A stretch of DNA of 9,691 nt, taken from assembly GCA_039030175.1 (NCBI GenBank), contig JBCCER010000165.1:1-9691 (forward strand), given 5' to 3'. The stretch is from JANQGH01 sp039030175. Lineage in GTDB: Bacteria; Pseudomonadota; Alphaproteobacteria; DSM-16000; Inquilinaceae. The notes under the pieces are model-generated. The model was not told the origin of the DNA. It searched no databases and saw only the letters and a list, made by a program, of their open reading frames with translations. The first letter of the stretch is position 1, and every line of letters begins with the position of its first letter. The translations under genes were made by a program, and so were the position numbers. This document shows positions 1 through 6,757 of the stretch, in pieces.

Positions 1-39
1 AATCAGCGTTAGCTCTTTGGTCCGAACTTCCTTGATCAT
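1..39 (-). CDS. Possible 5' end of another minus-strand gene
   Basis: An ATG at 39 (or an in-frame TTG at 78) opens a minus-strand frame that runs off the window edge. Its first residues read MIKEVRTKELTLI, a charged, helix-like start. Only 13 codons are visible, or 26 from the TTG, so no family can be assigned. It lies about 85 bases downstream of the last permease gene on the same strand, so it could be a further member of the operon. The TTG has a GGTGA-like ribosome site just upstream; the ATG has no clear one. This is a tentative call and may be chance. Confidence 0.18.
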   Translation of the reverse strand, partial: MIKEVRTKELTLI

Positions 40-123
40 TCGCTGGGTTGTCTTCAGCGTCGTTCGCGACCGGGTCAATCGTCACCGACGCCAATCCTGC
101 AACGCATGTGATGGCGGTTTACT
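1..123. other. Flank downstream of the transporter operon, mostly non-coding
   Basis: This is the stretch between the left window edge and the stop codon of the last permease gene. I see no convincing rho-independent terminator: the only nearby inverted repeat, around 112-138, is short and imperfect and has no T-run. The minus strand stays open from a TTG at 78 or an ATG at 39 to the window edge (listed separately as a weak gene start). The plus strand also has one open frame, from base 2 to a stop at 140-142, but its translation is rich in arginine and hydrophobic residues and resembles no protein I recognise. Confidence 0.5.
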
Positions 124-1053
124 TCACCGGCGAATTAGTTGAGCCAACCCACCCGGGAAAAAGCGCAGGACAAGAATCATGGAGATCGCCACGACGATGA
201 ACCGTGCCTCCTCCATGCCGCGGAAACCGGCCAATGCTTCGGTCGCAAAGATGATGGCGAAAGCCGCGATGATCGGTCCCACGATGGTGCCAGCGCCACC
301 CACCAGAACCATCGACAGGGCGAGGCTCAAGGTCGAAAAGCTCAAGACCTCGGGCGACGCAACGCGCAGATAGATCGCAAAAAAACCGCCGGCAATTCCT
401 GGGAAGATCGAGGATAGGACAAGTGCAAGGACCCGATTGCGAGTAACCGGGATGCCACGAGCAAGCGCGTATTCCTCCGAATCGCGCAGGGCTATCAGCG
501 ACTTGCCGAAGGGCGAGGCGCGAAGCCACAGCAGGAACACCGTCGAAACGACGAGCAACCCCAGTGCGATGTAGAAGTAGCCAAATCGCTGATCGCGGTG
601 AAAGCGATACTCGCCCCATTCCAAGGGCGGGATGCGCACCATGCCACCCGCGCCGCCGGTCAAGTCGCTTTGGCTGAGGATCAATTGCAAGACTACTTGG
701 CTGAAGGCGAAGGTGATGAGCACCACATAGATGCCCTTCAGCCGAGCCACAGGGGCAGCGACCACAAAAGCGGCAGCCGCTGCGGTGACGCCACCGATCG
801 GGATCGCCAGCCACGGCGTCAACTCGACCGCTTTGGCGAGGATCGCTGCCGTGTAGACCCCCATCGCGAAGAATGTCATGTGTCCGAAATTGAACAGCCC
901 GGCATGACCCAGGGAGAGGTCCCAGTTCGAGGCAATGATCGCGTAGAGGAAGGCCAGGATGAAGAGGTGGCGCGTGTAGCTTTCGGTCGCGAAGAAGGGA
1001 ACTGCAATGAGGACGGCAAGCGCGGCCAGCAGCAGGAGGGTCTGGCGGGTCAT
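124..1053 (-). CDS. livM: Branched-chain amino acid-type ABC transporter permease, LivM family
   Basis: This is the second inner-membrane permease of a Liv-type (hydrophobic amino acid uptake) ABC importer, 309 residues long. It has about eight to ten hydrophobic segments, beginning right after MTRQ. LivM hallmarks are visible: SLGHAGLFNFGH near residues 48-59, LTGGAGGM in the middle, the cytoplasmic coupling segment SPFGKSLIALRDSEEYALARGI read in pieces (about residues 181-202), and a GGAGTIVGP loop near the C terminus. I start it at the ATG at 1053 because it forms an ATGA overlap with the livH stop, has GAGGG a few bases upstream, and begins directly with the first membrane helix. The frame is open further up to 1131, but that extension is hydrophilic, arginine-rich and lies inside livH. 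The substrate is probably an amino acid, amide or similar small polar molecule; the family is too broad to say more. It is the last visible gene of the operon. Confidence 0.93.
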   Translation of the reverse strand: MTRQTLLLLAALAVLIAVPFFATESYTRHLFILAFLYAIIASNWDLSLGHAGLFNFGHMTFFAMGVYTAAILAKAVELTPWLAIPIGGVTAAAAAFVVAAPVARLKGIYVVLITFAFSQVVLQLILSQSDLTGGAGGMVRIPPLEWGEYRFHRDQRFGYFYIALGLLVVSTVFLLWLRASPFGKSLIALRDSEEYALARGIPVTRNRVLALVLSSIFPGIAGGFFAIYLRVASPEVLSFSTLSLALSMVLVGGAGTIVGPIIAAFAIIFATEALAGFRGMEEARFIVVAISMILVLRFFPGGLAQLIRR

Positions 1054-1919
1054 TGAGCCCTCGCGAACAGGCCGTTCGGTCGTAGGACAAGGATGGCAAC
1101 GAGCGCCAGGAACAGAACGAAAGGCGTCCAATAGAGACCGACGACCAAGACGAGGAAGGCTTCGCCCAGACCGATGACCAATGCTGCCGCCGCTGTCTGG
1201 CCTAGCGAGCCGAGGCCGCCGAATATGACGACGATCATCGCTGCCACGAGGGGTTCGGCGCCGAGGCCAGGCGTGATGAAGCGGATCGACCCGAGCAGTA
1301 CACCCGTCAGCCCCGCAAGCCCGGCGCCAAGCGCAAAGGCGAGCGCGAAGGTCCAGGGGACGTTGATGCCGATAAGGGCTGCCGCATCCTGGTTTTGACC
1401 GACGGCGCGTAGCGATCGCCCGATCCGGCTTCGCTCAGTGAACTTTGCCAGCGCGATCAGTACGATGGGGGCCAACAACACGATGAGGGCTTCGTGAGCG
1501 GAAATCGTAGCGCCCAGGATCGTGACATCACCCTCGATTAGTCGCGGAAGCTGTTTTAGTCGCGCGCCCCAAATGATCTGCGCACTCTTTTCGAGGATGA
1601 TCATCGCCGCCAGCGTGGTCATGACGGTAATCAGCAGCATGTTTGGTTTGCCGTAGAACGGGCGGACGAGCAGGTATTCGATGATGATTCCCAGCGCAGC
1701 AGCGCCGGCAACGCCTGCAACAAGCCCAGGAACGAGGCCAAGGCCCCAGGCTACGGTCACCGTCCACGCTATGTGAGCGCCGAACATCATCAACGCGCCA
1801 TGTGAGAAATTGAAGACGCCAAGCGTGGTCCAGATCAAGCTCAGGCCGGACGCCATCAGCGCGTACAGCGCGGCCAAAACTACGCCGGCCAGCGCCGTGG
1901 TGATCAGCGTTTCGATCAC
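1050..1919 (-). CDS. livH: Branched-chain amino acid-type ABC transporter permease, LivH family
   Basis: This is the first inner-membrane permease of the Liv-type importer, 289 residues and very hydrophobic throughout. Family features are NFSHGAL at about residues 37-43, the cytoplasmic coupling segment RSLRAVGQNQDAAALIGIN near 180-198 that contacts the ATPases, and IFGGLGSLGQ near 236-245. The start is a GTG at 1919. It overlaps the livF stop as GTGA, has GAGG seven bases upstream, and leads straight into the first helix (IETLITTALAGVVLAALYAL). The frame stays open to 2018, but those extra 33 residues are arginine-rich, lie within livF and are unlike a LivH N terminus. It pairs with LivM to form the membrane channel and is translationally coupled to its neighbours on both sides. 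Confidence 0.93.
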   Translation of the reverse strand: MIETLITTALAGVVLAALYALMASGLSLIWTTLGVFNFSHGALMMFGAHIAWTVTVAWGLGLVPGLVAGVAGAAALGIIIEYLLVRPFYGKPNMLLITVMTTLAAMIILEKSAQIIWGARLKQLPRLIEGDVTILGATISAHEALIVLLAPIVLIALAKFTERSRIGRSLRAVGQNQDAAALIGINVPWTFALAFALGAGLAGLTGVLLGSIRFITPGLGAEPLVAAMIVVIFGGLGSLGQTAAAALVIGLGEAFLVLVVGLYWTPFVLFLALVAILVLRPNGLFARAQ

Positions 1920-2629
1920 AGCGCGGCCTCGCCGAAATACATCGCCATGATCTCGGCATGGTCGGGCGCGTTCGCGCGGTCGATCTGACGGACGATCTCG
2001 CCTTGCTCCAAAAGGCAAAGCCGATTGGTGACCGACAACAGCAGTTCCACGTCCTGTTCGATCAGGATCAGCGGAACATCGGCCGAAATCGCCTTGAAGG
2101 CCTGGCTCAGTTCTTCTTTCAGCTTTGGGGACAGCCCGAGTGTCGGCTCGTCAAGGATCAACAGCCGTGGCACGCACATCAAGGCGGCGCCGATCGAGAG
2201 CATCTGTCGTTCGCCGCCGGACAGCGTCTTGGCGCGCTGGTTCCGGCGTTCGGCTAGGCGAGGGAACTGGGCATAGACTCGGTCGAGCTGCGCAGAGGCG
2301 TCTTTTCTGGCACGTGGCGTGAAGGCCGCAAGCTCGAGCGTTTCCGCCACGCCCATATCGCCAAAGAGCGTGTTGCCTTGTTGCGCTTGCACCAGGCCTG
2401 CGGCGACAATTCGCGATGGCGGCCAGGAGGTAATCTCTTCGCCCTCAAACGCGATTGTTCCGGCGGTTGGCCGCAAGAGGCCGGAAATCATCCGCAATAG
2501 GGTTGTCTTGCCGTGGCCGTTTGGGCCGAAGATGCCTAGGTTTTCGCCTGGCGCGAGCTCCAGATCCACGCCTCGAAGCACGGTGACGGACCCGTAGCCG
2601 CCCTCAACCCCGGTCACTCGCAGCATCAT
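1916..2629 (-). CDS. livF: ABC transporter ATP-binding protein, LivF family
   Basis: This is one of the two cytoplasmic ATPases that power the Liv-type importer, 237 residues, the usual length. The motifs are complete: Walker A GPNGHGKTT at 35-43, signature LSGGE at 136-140, and Walker B LLILDEP at 156-162 with the D-loop after it. The residue at the H-switch position is Gln192 (LIEQD), not His. This is normal for LivF proteins, including that of E. coli as I recall it, so it is not a defect. The first ATG (2629) overlaps the livG stop as ATGA. A second ATG follows immediately, so the true start could be one codon later. With livG it forms the heterodimeric motor, in which this subunit carries a canonical signature motif and the LivG partner does not. 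Confidence 0.94.
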   Translation of the reverse strand: MMLRVTGVEGGYGSVTVLRGVDLELAPGENLGIFGPNGHGKTTLLRMISGLLRPTAGTIAFEGEEITSWPPSRIVAAGLVQAQQGNTLFGDMGVAETLELAAFTPRARKDASAQLDRVYAQFPRLAERRNQRAKTLSGGERQMLSIGAALMCVPRLLILDEPTLGLSPKLKEELSQAFKAISADVPLILIEQDVELLLSVTNRLCLLEQGEIVRQIDRANAPDHAEIMAMYFGEAAL

Positions 2630-3360
2630 GCGGCGCGCTCGCCGAGATAGGCTTCGATCACCTCGGGATTACGGATCACCGTCTGCGGCTCGCCTTCCGC
2701 TAGGACGCGGCCTTGGTTGAGCACGATCAAACGCTCGGCGACCGCGAGCAGCAGCGACAACACATGCTCGATCAAAATGATCGTCACGCCAGTTGATTTG
2801 ATCTGCAGTAGCAGAGTCTTCAGGGATTCGATCTCCGGTCGCGTGAGCCCCGAAGCGGGCTCGTCGAGCATCAAGATCAGCGGCTCGGTTACCAGCGCCG
2901 AGCCAATCATCAATTGCTTGCGCTCGTAGACTGACAACGCGTTGGTCGGCAGTTCGCGTCGCTCGGGAGCGACACCCATCTCATCAAGCGTCCTGGCGGC
3001 CGCTTCGGCGGCATCTTTGCGGGCAAGTCCTTTGCCATAGTGAGCGGCAAGTGCCACGGTCTCGATGGCGGTCAGATCGGGAAACGCCGCGTCCTTCTGG
3101 AATGTGCGCGTCAAGCCAGCCTCCGCGATCTTTTGCGCGGGCCATTGGTCAATTCTGTTGCCTCGAAAATGTACCTCGCCGGAGGTTGCAGGGTAGGGAT
3201 TGCGGGAAATCACGTTGAAGAGCGTTGATTTTCCCGACCCGTTCGGGCCGGCAATACCCAAAAGCTCGCCGTCAATCACGCAAAAGCTAACACAATCAAC
3301 GGCGCTCAAGCCACCGAAGCGTTTGACGACCGAGCGGATTTCCAGAATGGGTTCGGGCAT
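2626..3360 (-). CDS. livG: ABC transporter ATP-binding protein, LivG family, with altered signature motif
   Basis: This is the second cytoplasmic ATPase of the importer, 244 residues. It has Walker A GPNGSGKST at 38-46, Q-loop Gln88 (TRTFQ), Walker B LILMLDEP at 161-168, H-switch His199 (LIEH) and the C-terminal LivG extension (LAEGEPQTVIRNPEVIEAYLG). The oddity is the signature motif. Where LSGGQ or the LivG form LSYGQ is expected, it reads LSVYE (142-146), with the conserved glycine replaced by tyrosine. I recall similar departures in some LivG-like proteins, so this may mark a subfamily with one weakened ATP site. The ATG at 3360 is the only usable upstream start: the in-frame codons before it contain no ATG, GTG or TTG back to the TAA of the binding-protein gene. 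It has no adjacent ribosome site; the likely one lies across the hairpin at 3368-3393. Confidence 0.92.
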   Translation of the reverse strand: MPEPILEIRSVVKRFGGLSAVDCVSFCVIDGELLGIAGPNGSGKSTLFNVISRNPYPATSGEVHFRGNRIDQWPAQKIAEAGLTRTFQKDAAFPDLTAIETVALAAHYGKGLARKDAAEAAARTLDEMGVAPERRELPTNALSVYERKQLMIGSALVTEPLILMLDEPASGLTRPEIESLKTLLLQIKSTGVTIILIEHVLSLLLAVAERLIVLNQGRVLAEGEPQTVIRNPEVIEAYLGERAA

Positions 3361-3367
3361 CGAAAAG

Positions 3368-3393
3368 TGGGGTGGATCCGAAGACCCACCCCA
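3368..3393 (-). promoter_or_regulatory. C(UUCG)G hairpin between binding-protein gene and livG
   Basis: On the minus strand this reads TGGGGTGGGTC, loop TTCG, GATCCACCCCA. It is an 11-pair stem (ten Watson-Crick pairs and one G-U) capped by UUCG closed by C-G, the exceptionally stable cUUCGg tetraloop. It sits two bases after the AGGAG that overlaps the binding-protein stop, and seven bases (CTTTTCG) before the livG ATG. Known roles for hairpins after binding-protein genes are 3' protection of the abundant upstream message and partial termination. The short T-run makes full termination unlikely. Its position also suggests that it brings the ribosome site close to the livG start. The structure is read directly; its function is inferred. 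Confidence 0.85.
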
Positions 3394-3395
3394 AT

Positions 3396-3400
3396 CTCCT
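3396..3400 (-). promoter_or_regulatory. livG: Shine-Dalgarno AGGAG for livG, displaced by the hairpin
   Basis: AGGAG overlaps the last base of the binding-protein TAA stop. It is the only good ribosome-binding sequence upstream of livG, but lies 35 bases from its ATG in linear sequence, too far for normal use. If the 26-base hairpin is folded, only two bases before it and seven after it remain, giving an effective spacing of 9. Its use by livG is inference; no other purine-rich site is closer. Confidence 0.5.
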
Positions 3401-4620
3401 TACTGCATCCAAGAAGGCTCGACGAAGTCGCCCGTTGCATAGATGTCGGGATAGAACAGCACGCGCTCGCCGTCCCTGATCTGGTAGAACTGGATCGGAA
3501 TACCGTCGTTCGACTGAACTGCCAGGTGGGTGGCCGGGTCGAATTGGACCCGGCCCATGGCGGTTTGCACGTTCGTGGCTCCGATCGCCTCGCCAATGGC
3601 CACGCGGTCTTCCGGATCGCCGACCTGTTCAAGCGCGGCTGCGTAGATCATCACTTGCTCATACAGAGCCGGACCATAGGTGCCGGGCTCATTCCCGTAG
3701 GCATCCTCGTAGCGCGCCAAGACTTCGGCCGCACGCGGGTTCGACGGTGTGTTCAGCACGCCGCCCAGAAGGTTGTAGACGATGCCGGAGCTTTGCTCTT
3801 GCGTCAGTTCGATGAATTCGGGCACCGACGGCGCGTATTGAATGAAGACCAAACTATCGGTCGGATCCTCGTTGAACTGCGACACGAACAAGGCGGCATT
3901 GGCCGAGACATAGTCGGTGTTGATCAACACGGCCGGTGGATCCTGCCGGACCTGGGCGAGGAAGCCACGCCAGTCACCGATCTCACCAAAGGGAACAAGG
4001 TCGTCAACAGTCACTTCCCAGCCAGCGCCTTCGAAGCTTTCGACCATCCCTTCGGCGATACCGCGGGAATATGGATTGTCGGACGCGATGATGGCGACCT
4101 TGCGGTTCGGCAGATCGAGCGCGCCATCGGCGGCTAAACCTTCGATCACGGGCACGATTTCCGTGCTGTAACCCGCAAATGAGGGTGTGAGCGACCAGAC
4201 CGTCGGATAATCCTCCGGTGCTGGCGAGATGATCTCGGCCGTTTGCGAGGAGTTTGCGGAGACGAGGTAGATCATCTCCTCCTCGGCCATCATCTCGATT
4301 TCAAAATTGGAGCCGGACGCATAGCCCGTCATCATCGCGCCCATTCCGTCCGTGCCAAGAAGGCGCTCGGCGGCCGTGGCTACCGAGTCGGCCGATCCGT
4401 CTGCGACGTCGCCGACGACAAGTTCGAACGTGTAGTCGCCGACGCCGCCCGCGGCGTTGAGCTCATCCACCGCAAGCTGTGCTCCGTTAACCATCTCCTC
4501 ACCGTCCGCGGCGGCCGAGCCTGATATCGGCGCCAAAACGCCGATGCGAACGACCTCGGCAAGTGCGGTGCTTGTCAAAAGCGTCCCGACGGCGGCAAGG
4601 GGTAGTAGAAACTTGTTCAT
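3400..4620 (-). CDS. Periplasmic substrate-binding protein of Liv-type ABC importer (LivK-like)
   Basis: This is a secreted ligand-binding protein of the type I, Peripla_BP_6 (LivK/LivJ-like) family, 406 residues. Residues 1-21 form a Sec signal peptide (MNKF, a hydrophobic core, then STALA) with likely cleavage before EVVRIG. The mature protein opens with the family start RIGVLAPISGSAAADGEE, then NGAQLAVDELNAAGG (46-59), and contains the second-domain patterns VAIIASDNPYSRGIAEGM (175-192) and YGPALYEQVMIYAAAL (315-330). There is no cysteine in the mature chain. The ATG at 4620 is chosen because it begins the signal peptide and has AGGGAG seven bases upstream; the frame upstream of it belongs to the hydrolase region. 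It lies between the hydrolases and the transporter genes and is the only exported product, so it decides what the system imports. The ligand cannot be deduced. It lacks a lipobox, so it should be soluble in the periplasm. Confidence 0.93.
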   Translation of the reverse strand: MNKFLLPLAAVGTLLTSTALAEVVRIGVLAPISGSAAADGEEMVNGAQLAVDELNAAGGVGDYTFELVVGDVADGSADSVATAAERLLGTDGMGAMMTGYASGSNFEIEMMAEEEMIYLVSANSSQTAEIISPAPEDYPTVWSLTPSFAGYSTEIVPVIEGLAADGALDLPNRKVAIIASDNPYSRGIAEGMVESFEGAGWEVTVDDLVPFGEIGDWRGFLAQVRQDPPAVLINTDYVSANAALFVSQFNEDPTDSLVFIQYAPSVPEFIELTQEQSSGIVYNLLGGVLNTPSNPRAAEVLARYEDAYGNEPGTYGPALYEQVMIYAAALEQVGDPEDRVAIGEAIGATNVQTAMGRVQFDPATHLAVQSNDGIPIQFYQIRDGERVLFYPDIYATGDFVEPSWMQ

Positions 4621-4627
4621 TGCTCGT

Positions 4628-4633
4628 CTCCCT
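4628..4633 (-). promoter_or_regulatory. Shine-Dalgarno AGGGAG for the binding-protein gene
   Basis: AGGGAG lies seven bases upstream of the ATG at 4620, in the 23-base gap after the alpha/beta hydrolase stop. It is the strongest conventional ribosome site in the operon, fitting the need for binding protein in excess. It also fixes the start at 4620 and rules out the longer in-frame extension to 4752. Confidence 0.8.
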
Positions 4634-4643
4634 GTTGATTGGA

Positions 4644-5456
4644 TCAGTTCAGGCTGGACAGGAAGCGGTTCAAGATCGGATCGAAAGTCTCCGGCGCTTC
4701 CCAAAACGGCGCATGGCCAAGGTCGGGCAGGTCGATCACGGCGCCTTCCCAAATCGTGCGATAGGGAAGTCCCGCGACAAAGGCATGGTTGATGAAGGCG
4801 TCATCAGCGCCATTCACGATCGCCAGCGGAACCGTCGCGTTGATCGCCAAATCTTGCTGGTTGCGGCCTAGGCCGCAGGCGGCCTTGGAGATCATCAGCG
4901 ACCGCGCGCGTCCATCGCAGCGGCGAACGGCTGTCTCAAGGAACGGATCGTAGGGAGCATTCGGCCCGCAGGTTCCATGAGCAAACGCGTGGATTTCGTC
5001 CTCGGTCAAAACCCGTTTTGACGCCAGCGACCACTCAATTTCATCCTTGAAGCCTTCGGTCATTGAATGTGTGTCTTGGCTAATGGGCGCGGAGCCGGAG
5101 ATGATCAGGCCGGCAAGCGCGTCCGTCTCTGCAAGCATGTCGAGGGCTATATGCCCGCCAAGCGACCAGCCAAACACCGCGTATCTGGGAACGCCGATTG
5201 CTGCCATGAGCTCGACCGCCGCGTTGGCATAGCCCCCAAAACTGTAGGTATCCTCAGGCACGGGCGCATCGCTCGATTGGCCGTGACCCGGCAGGTCAAA
5301 AGCAATGCAGCGGTACTTCTCGCCGATCGCCCCGTCGAGCTGGTTGCGGAACACCTCGGTGCAGGTCGAATTGCCGTGGATCATCAAGACTGGTAGGCCC
5401 GCGCCGTCGCTTTGCCGCCAGGCCAGTCGACCATGGCTTGTATCGCTGAACTCCAT
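4644..5456 (-). CDS. Alpha/beta-fold hydrolase
   Basis: This is a cytoplasmic serine hydrolase of the alpha/beta superfamily, 270 residues, with the whole catalytic set visible. It has the oxyanion region HGN at 27-29, DLPGHGQS at 54-61, the nucleophile elbow GWSLGG with Ser98, the acid in NGADD (Asp219 most likely by spacing) and His248 in LGHAPFWEAPE. A lid-like insertion lies between about 125 and 200. It has no signal peptide. The ATG at 5456 shares one base with the peptidase stop (TGATG); the frame extends to 5537 but only as arginine/glycine-rich sequence inside the peptidase gene. The fold covers esterases, lactonases, C-C hydrolases and some amidases or deformylases, so its reaction in this pathway is unknown. 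Its position suggests that it acts on the imported compound or an intermediate. Confidence 0.9.
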   Translation of the reverse strand: MEFSDTSHGRLAWRQSDGAGLPVLMIHGNSTCTEVFRNQLDGAIGEKYRCIAFDLPGHGQSSDAPVPEDTYSFGGYANAAVELMAAIGVPRYAVFGWSLGGHIALDMLAETDALAGLIISGSAPISQDTHSMTEGFKDEIEWSLASKRVLTEDEIHAFAHGTCGPNAPYDPFLETAVRRCDGRARSLMISKAACGLGRNQQDLAINATVPLAIVNGADDAFINHAFVAGLPYRTIWEGAVIDLPDLGHAPFWEAPETFDPILNRFLSSLN

Positions 5457-6757
5457 CACGATCTCACACCGCACATGTCGACCACCGTCGCCGCAATGAC
5501 CTTGGTTGCCTCCACGAGGCTGTCCACCTCGACGCATTCATTGTCGCCGTGGAAACCATCGCCGGTGGGCCCATAGATGATGGGAACCACGCCGCGACCC
5601 GCATAGTGGGCGGCGTCTGTGACCGCCTCGAAGCCCTTGACCTGCGGCGGTCTTGCCTGAATCGCGGTGGCATTGCTGAGCACCGATTGCGCAAGCGGGT
5701 GATCCACCGGTGTGTTCATCGGCGGGAAGTAGAGGCCCCACAGATTCCACTCGATCTTCGGCGGGTGATCGCGCATCCAAGGGTCCATGCCGGCGAAATG
5801 CGCCACGAACGCCTCGAACTCTGCCTTCACGTCTGCGAAGTCTTCGTCCGGCATGAACTTGTAGTCCAGCACCATTGTCGCGACGTCGGAGATCATCGCC
5901 GCGTTGGTCATGACGGCCGGATTACCGTCTTCGCCCATCCCCGCGCCGCCCTGAATGGTACCCGGATTGATGGTTGCAAGGCCCGGTGGCATCAGCGGGT
6001 GATTGTGCAGTCGGCACCGAGAGGCCTCGAAATCGCGCAACGCGCTGATAAACCGGGCTGCAAGTTCGATCGCGTTGACCCCCGGCTCCAGCCGCTCTGG
6101 CGTGTCATGTTGAGGCCAGATCGAGTTAAACCGCCAACCCGCATGCGCCTGTTTGCCGAAGATCGTAACCTTAACCCATGACAAGCCACCTTCGGCGGCG
6201 ATGACGTCGCGCCAGGTGGGTTCAGCGATGATGGCATGCTTGGCAAGCTTGCCCTTGGCGACCGCGTCCATGGCGCCGAAGCCGCCAGCCTCTTCATCGA
6301 CCACCGTGTGGATCGACAGGCGTCCTTCAAGCTCCACTCCGGCCTTGCGAATGGCGCGGGCCGCAGCAATGCAGGCGGCCACCCCGCTTTTCATATCGAC
6401 GGCACCCCGGCCCCAAATGCGGTTATCGGCTAAATCACCGCTGAACGGATTGCGGTCCCACGCGTTTGCGTCGCCTACAGGCACCACGTCGACATGACCG
6501 CATAGGATCATGCTTTTGTCATCCGTGCCGGGGAGGTCGGCAGTGATGTTCGGACGATCGGGGAACACCTCCCACTGATCGAGTTCGAAGTCTGACAGCT
6601 CTTCCGCAATCCGAGCTTGTACGTCGGCCTCGCGGTTAAAGCCCTGTTTAACCTCAAACTTCGGGTTCACCGATGGGATACGCACCAGATCCTGTGTTAA
6701 GGCCACTACGTGGTCGACGTCGATCGCAGCAAGCACGGCGTCTTTTGCGTCAGCCAT
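5456..6757 (-). CDS. M20-family metallopeptidase/deacylase (ArgE/DapE-like)
   Basis: This is a cytoplasmic, two-metal amidohydrolase of the ArgE/DapE/CPG2 (M20) family, 433 residues from the chosen start. Metal and catalytic residues are present in order: His88 and Asp90 in GHVDVVP, bridging Asp121 in WGRGAVDMKSG, general base Glu155 in VVDEEAGG, Glu179 in AEPT, and His403 in GDGFHGDNE. His205 in GKQAHAG belongs to the inserted dimerisation domain (about 190-310). Such enzymes remove acyl groups from amino acids or trim short peptides; ArgE, DapE and allantoate or carbamoyl amidohydrolase relatives show the range. The ATG at 6757 overlaps the preceding stop by eight bases and has a G-rich stretch just upstream. 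An ATG four codons earlier (6769) is possible but lacks a ribosome site. The substrate is unknown; an N-acyl or N-formyl amino acid would fit the neighbouring deformylase-family gene. Confidence 0.91.
   Translation of the reverse strand: MADAKDAVLAAIDVDHVVALTQDLVRIPSVNPKFEVKQGFNREADVQARIAEELSDFELDQWEVFPDRPNITADLPGTDDKSMILCGHVDVVPVGDANAWDRNPFSGDLADNRIWGRGAVDMKSGVAACIAAARAIRKAGVELEGRLSIHTVVDEEAGGFGAMDAVAKGKLAKHAIIAEPTWRDVIAAEGGLSWVKVTIFGKQAHAGWRFNSIWPQHDTPERLEPGVNAIELAARFISALRDFEASRCRLHNHPLMPPGLATINPGTIQGGAGMGEDGNPAVMTNAAMISDVATMVLDYKFMPDEDFADVKAEFEAFVAHFAGMDPWMRDHPPKIEWNLWGLYFPPMNTPVDHPLAQSVLSNATAIQARPPQVKGFEAVTDAAHYAGRGVVPIIYGPTGDGFHGDNECVEVDSLVEATKVIAATVVDMCGVRS

Noticed and set aside
110..140. 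Possible terminator after the LivM gene
   Set aside because: The best pairing is about six bases with a mismatch and there is no T-run on the minus strand after it.
119..1099. Long minus-strand frame (326 codons) overlapping the LivM gene
   Set aside because: It lies in another frame of a clear permease gene. Its translation is rich in Arg, Cys, His and Pro and has no membrane or domain pattern, typical of GC-rich shadow frames.
3367..4137. Plus-strand frame of 256 codons antisense to the binding-protein gene
   Set aside because: The opposite strand encodes a complete binding protein with signal peptide and ribosome site. The antisense translation matches nothing I recognise and mirrors GC-rich codon structure.
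124..4620. Urea transporter (UrtABCDE) as an alternative to a Liv-type importer
   Set aside because: The architecture is shared by both, but urt gene order runs binding protein, permeases, then ATPases. Here the ATPases come first, permease lengths fit LivH and LivM, and no urease genes are nearby.
5549..6181. Plus-strand frame of 210 codons antisense to the M20 gene
   Set aside because: It sits entirely within a gene with complete catalytic motifs; no ribosome site or domain pattern is seen in the antisense product.
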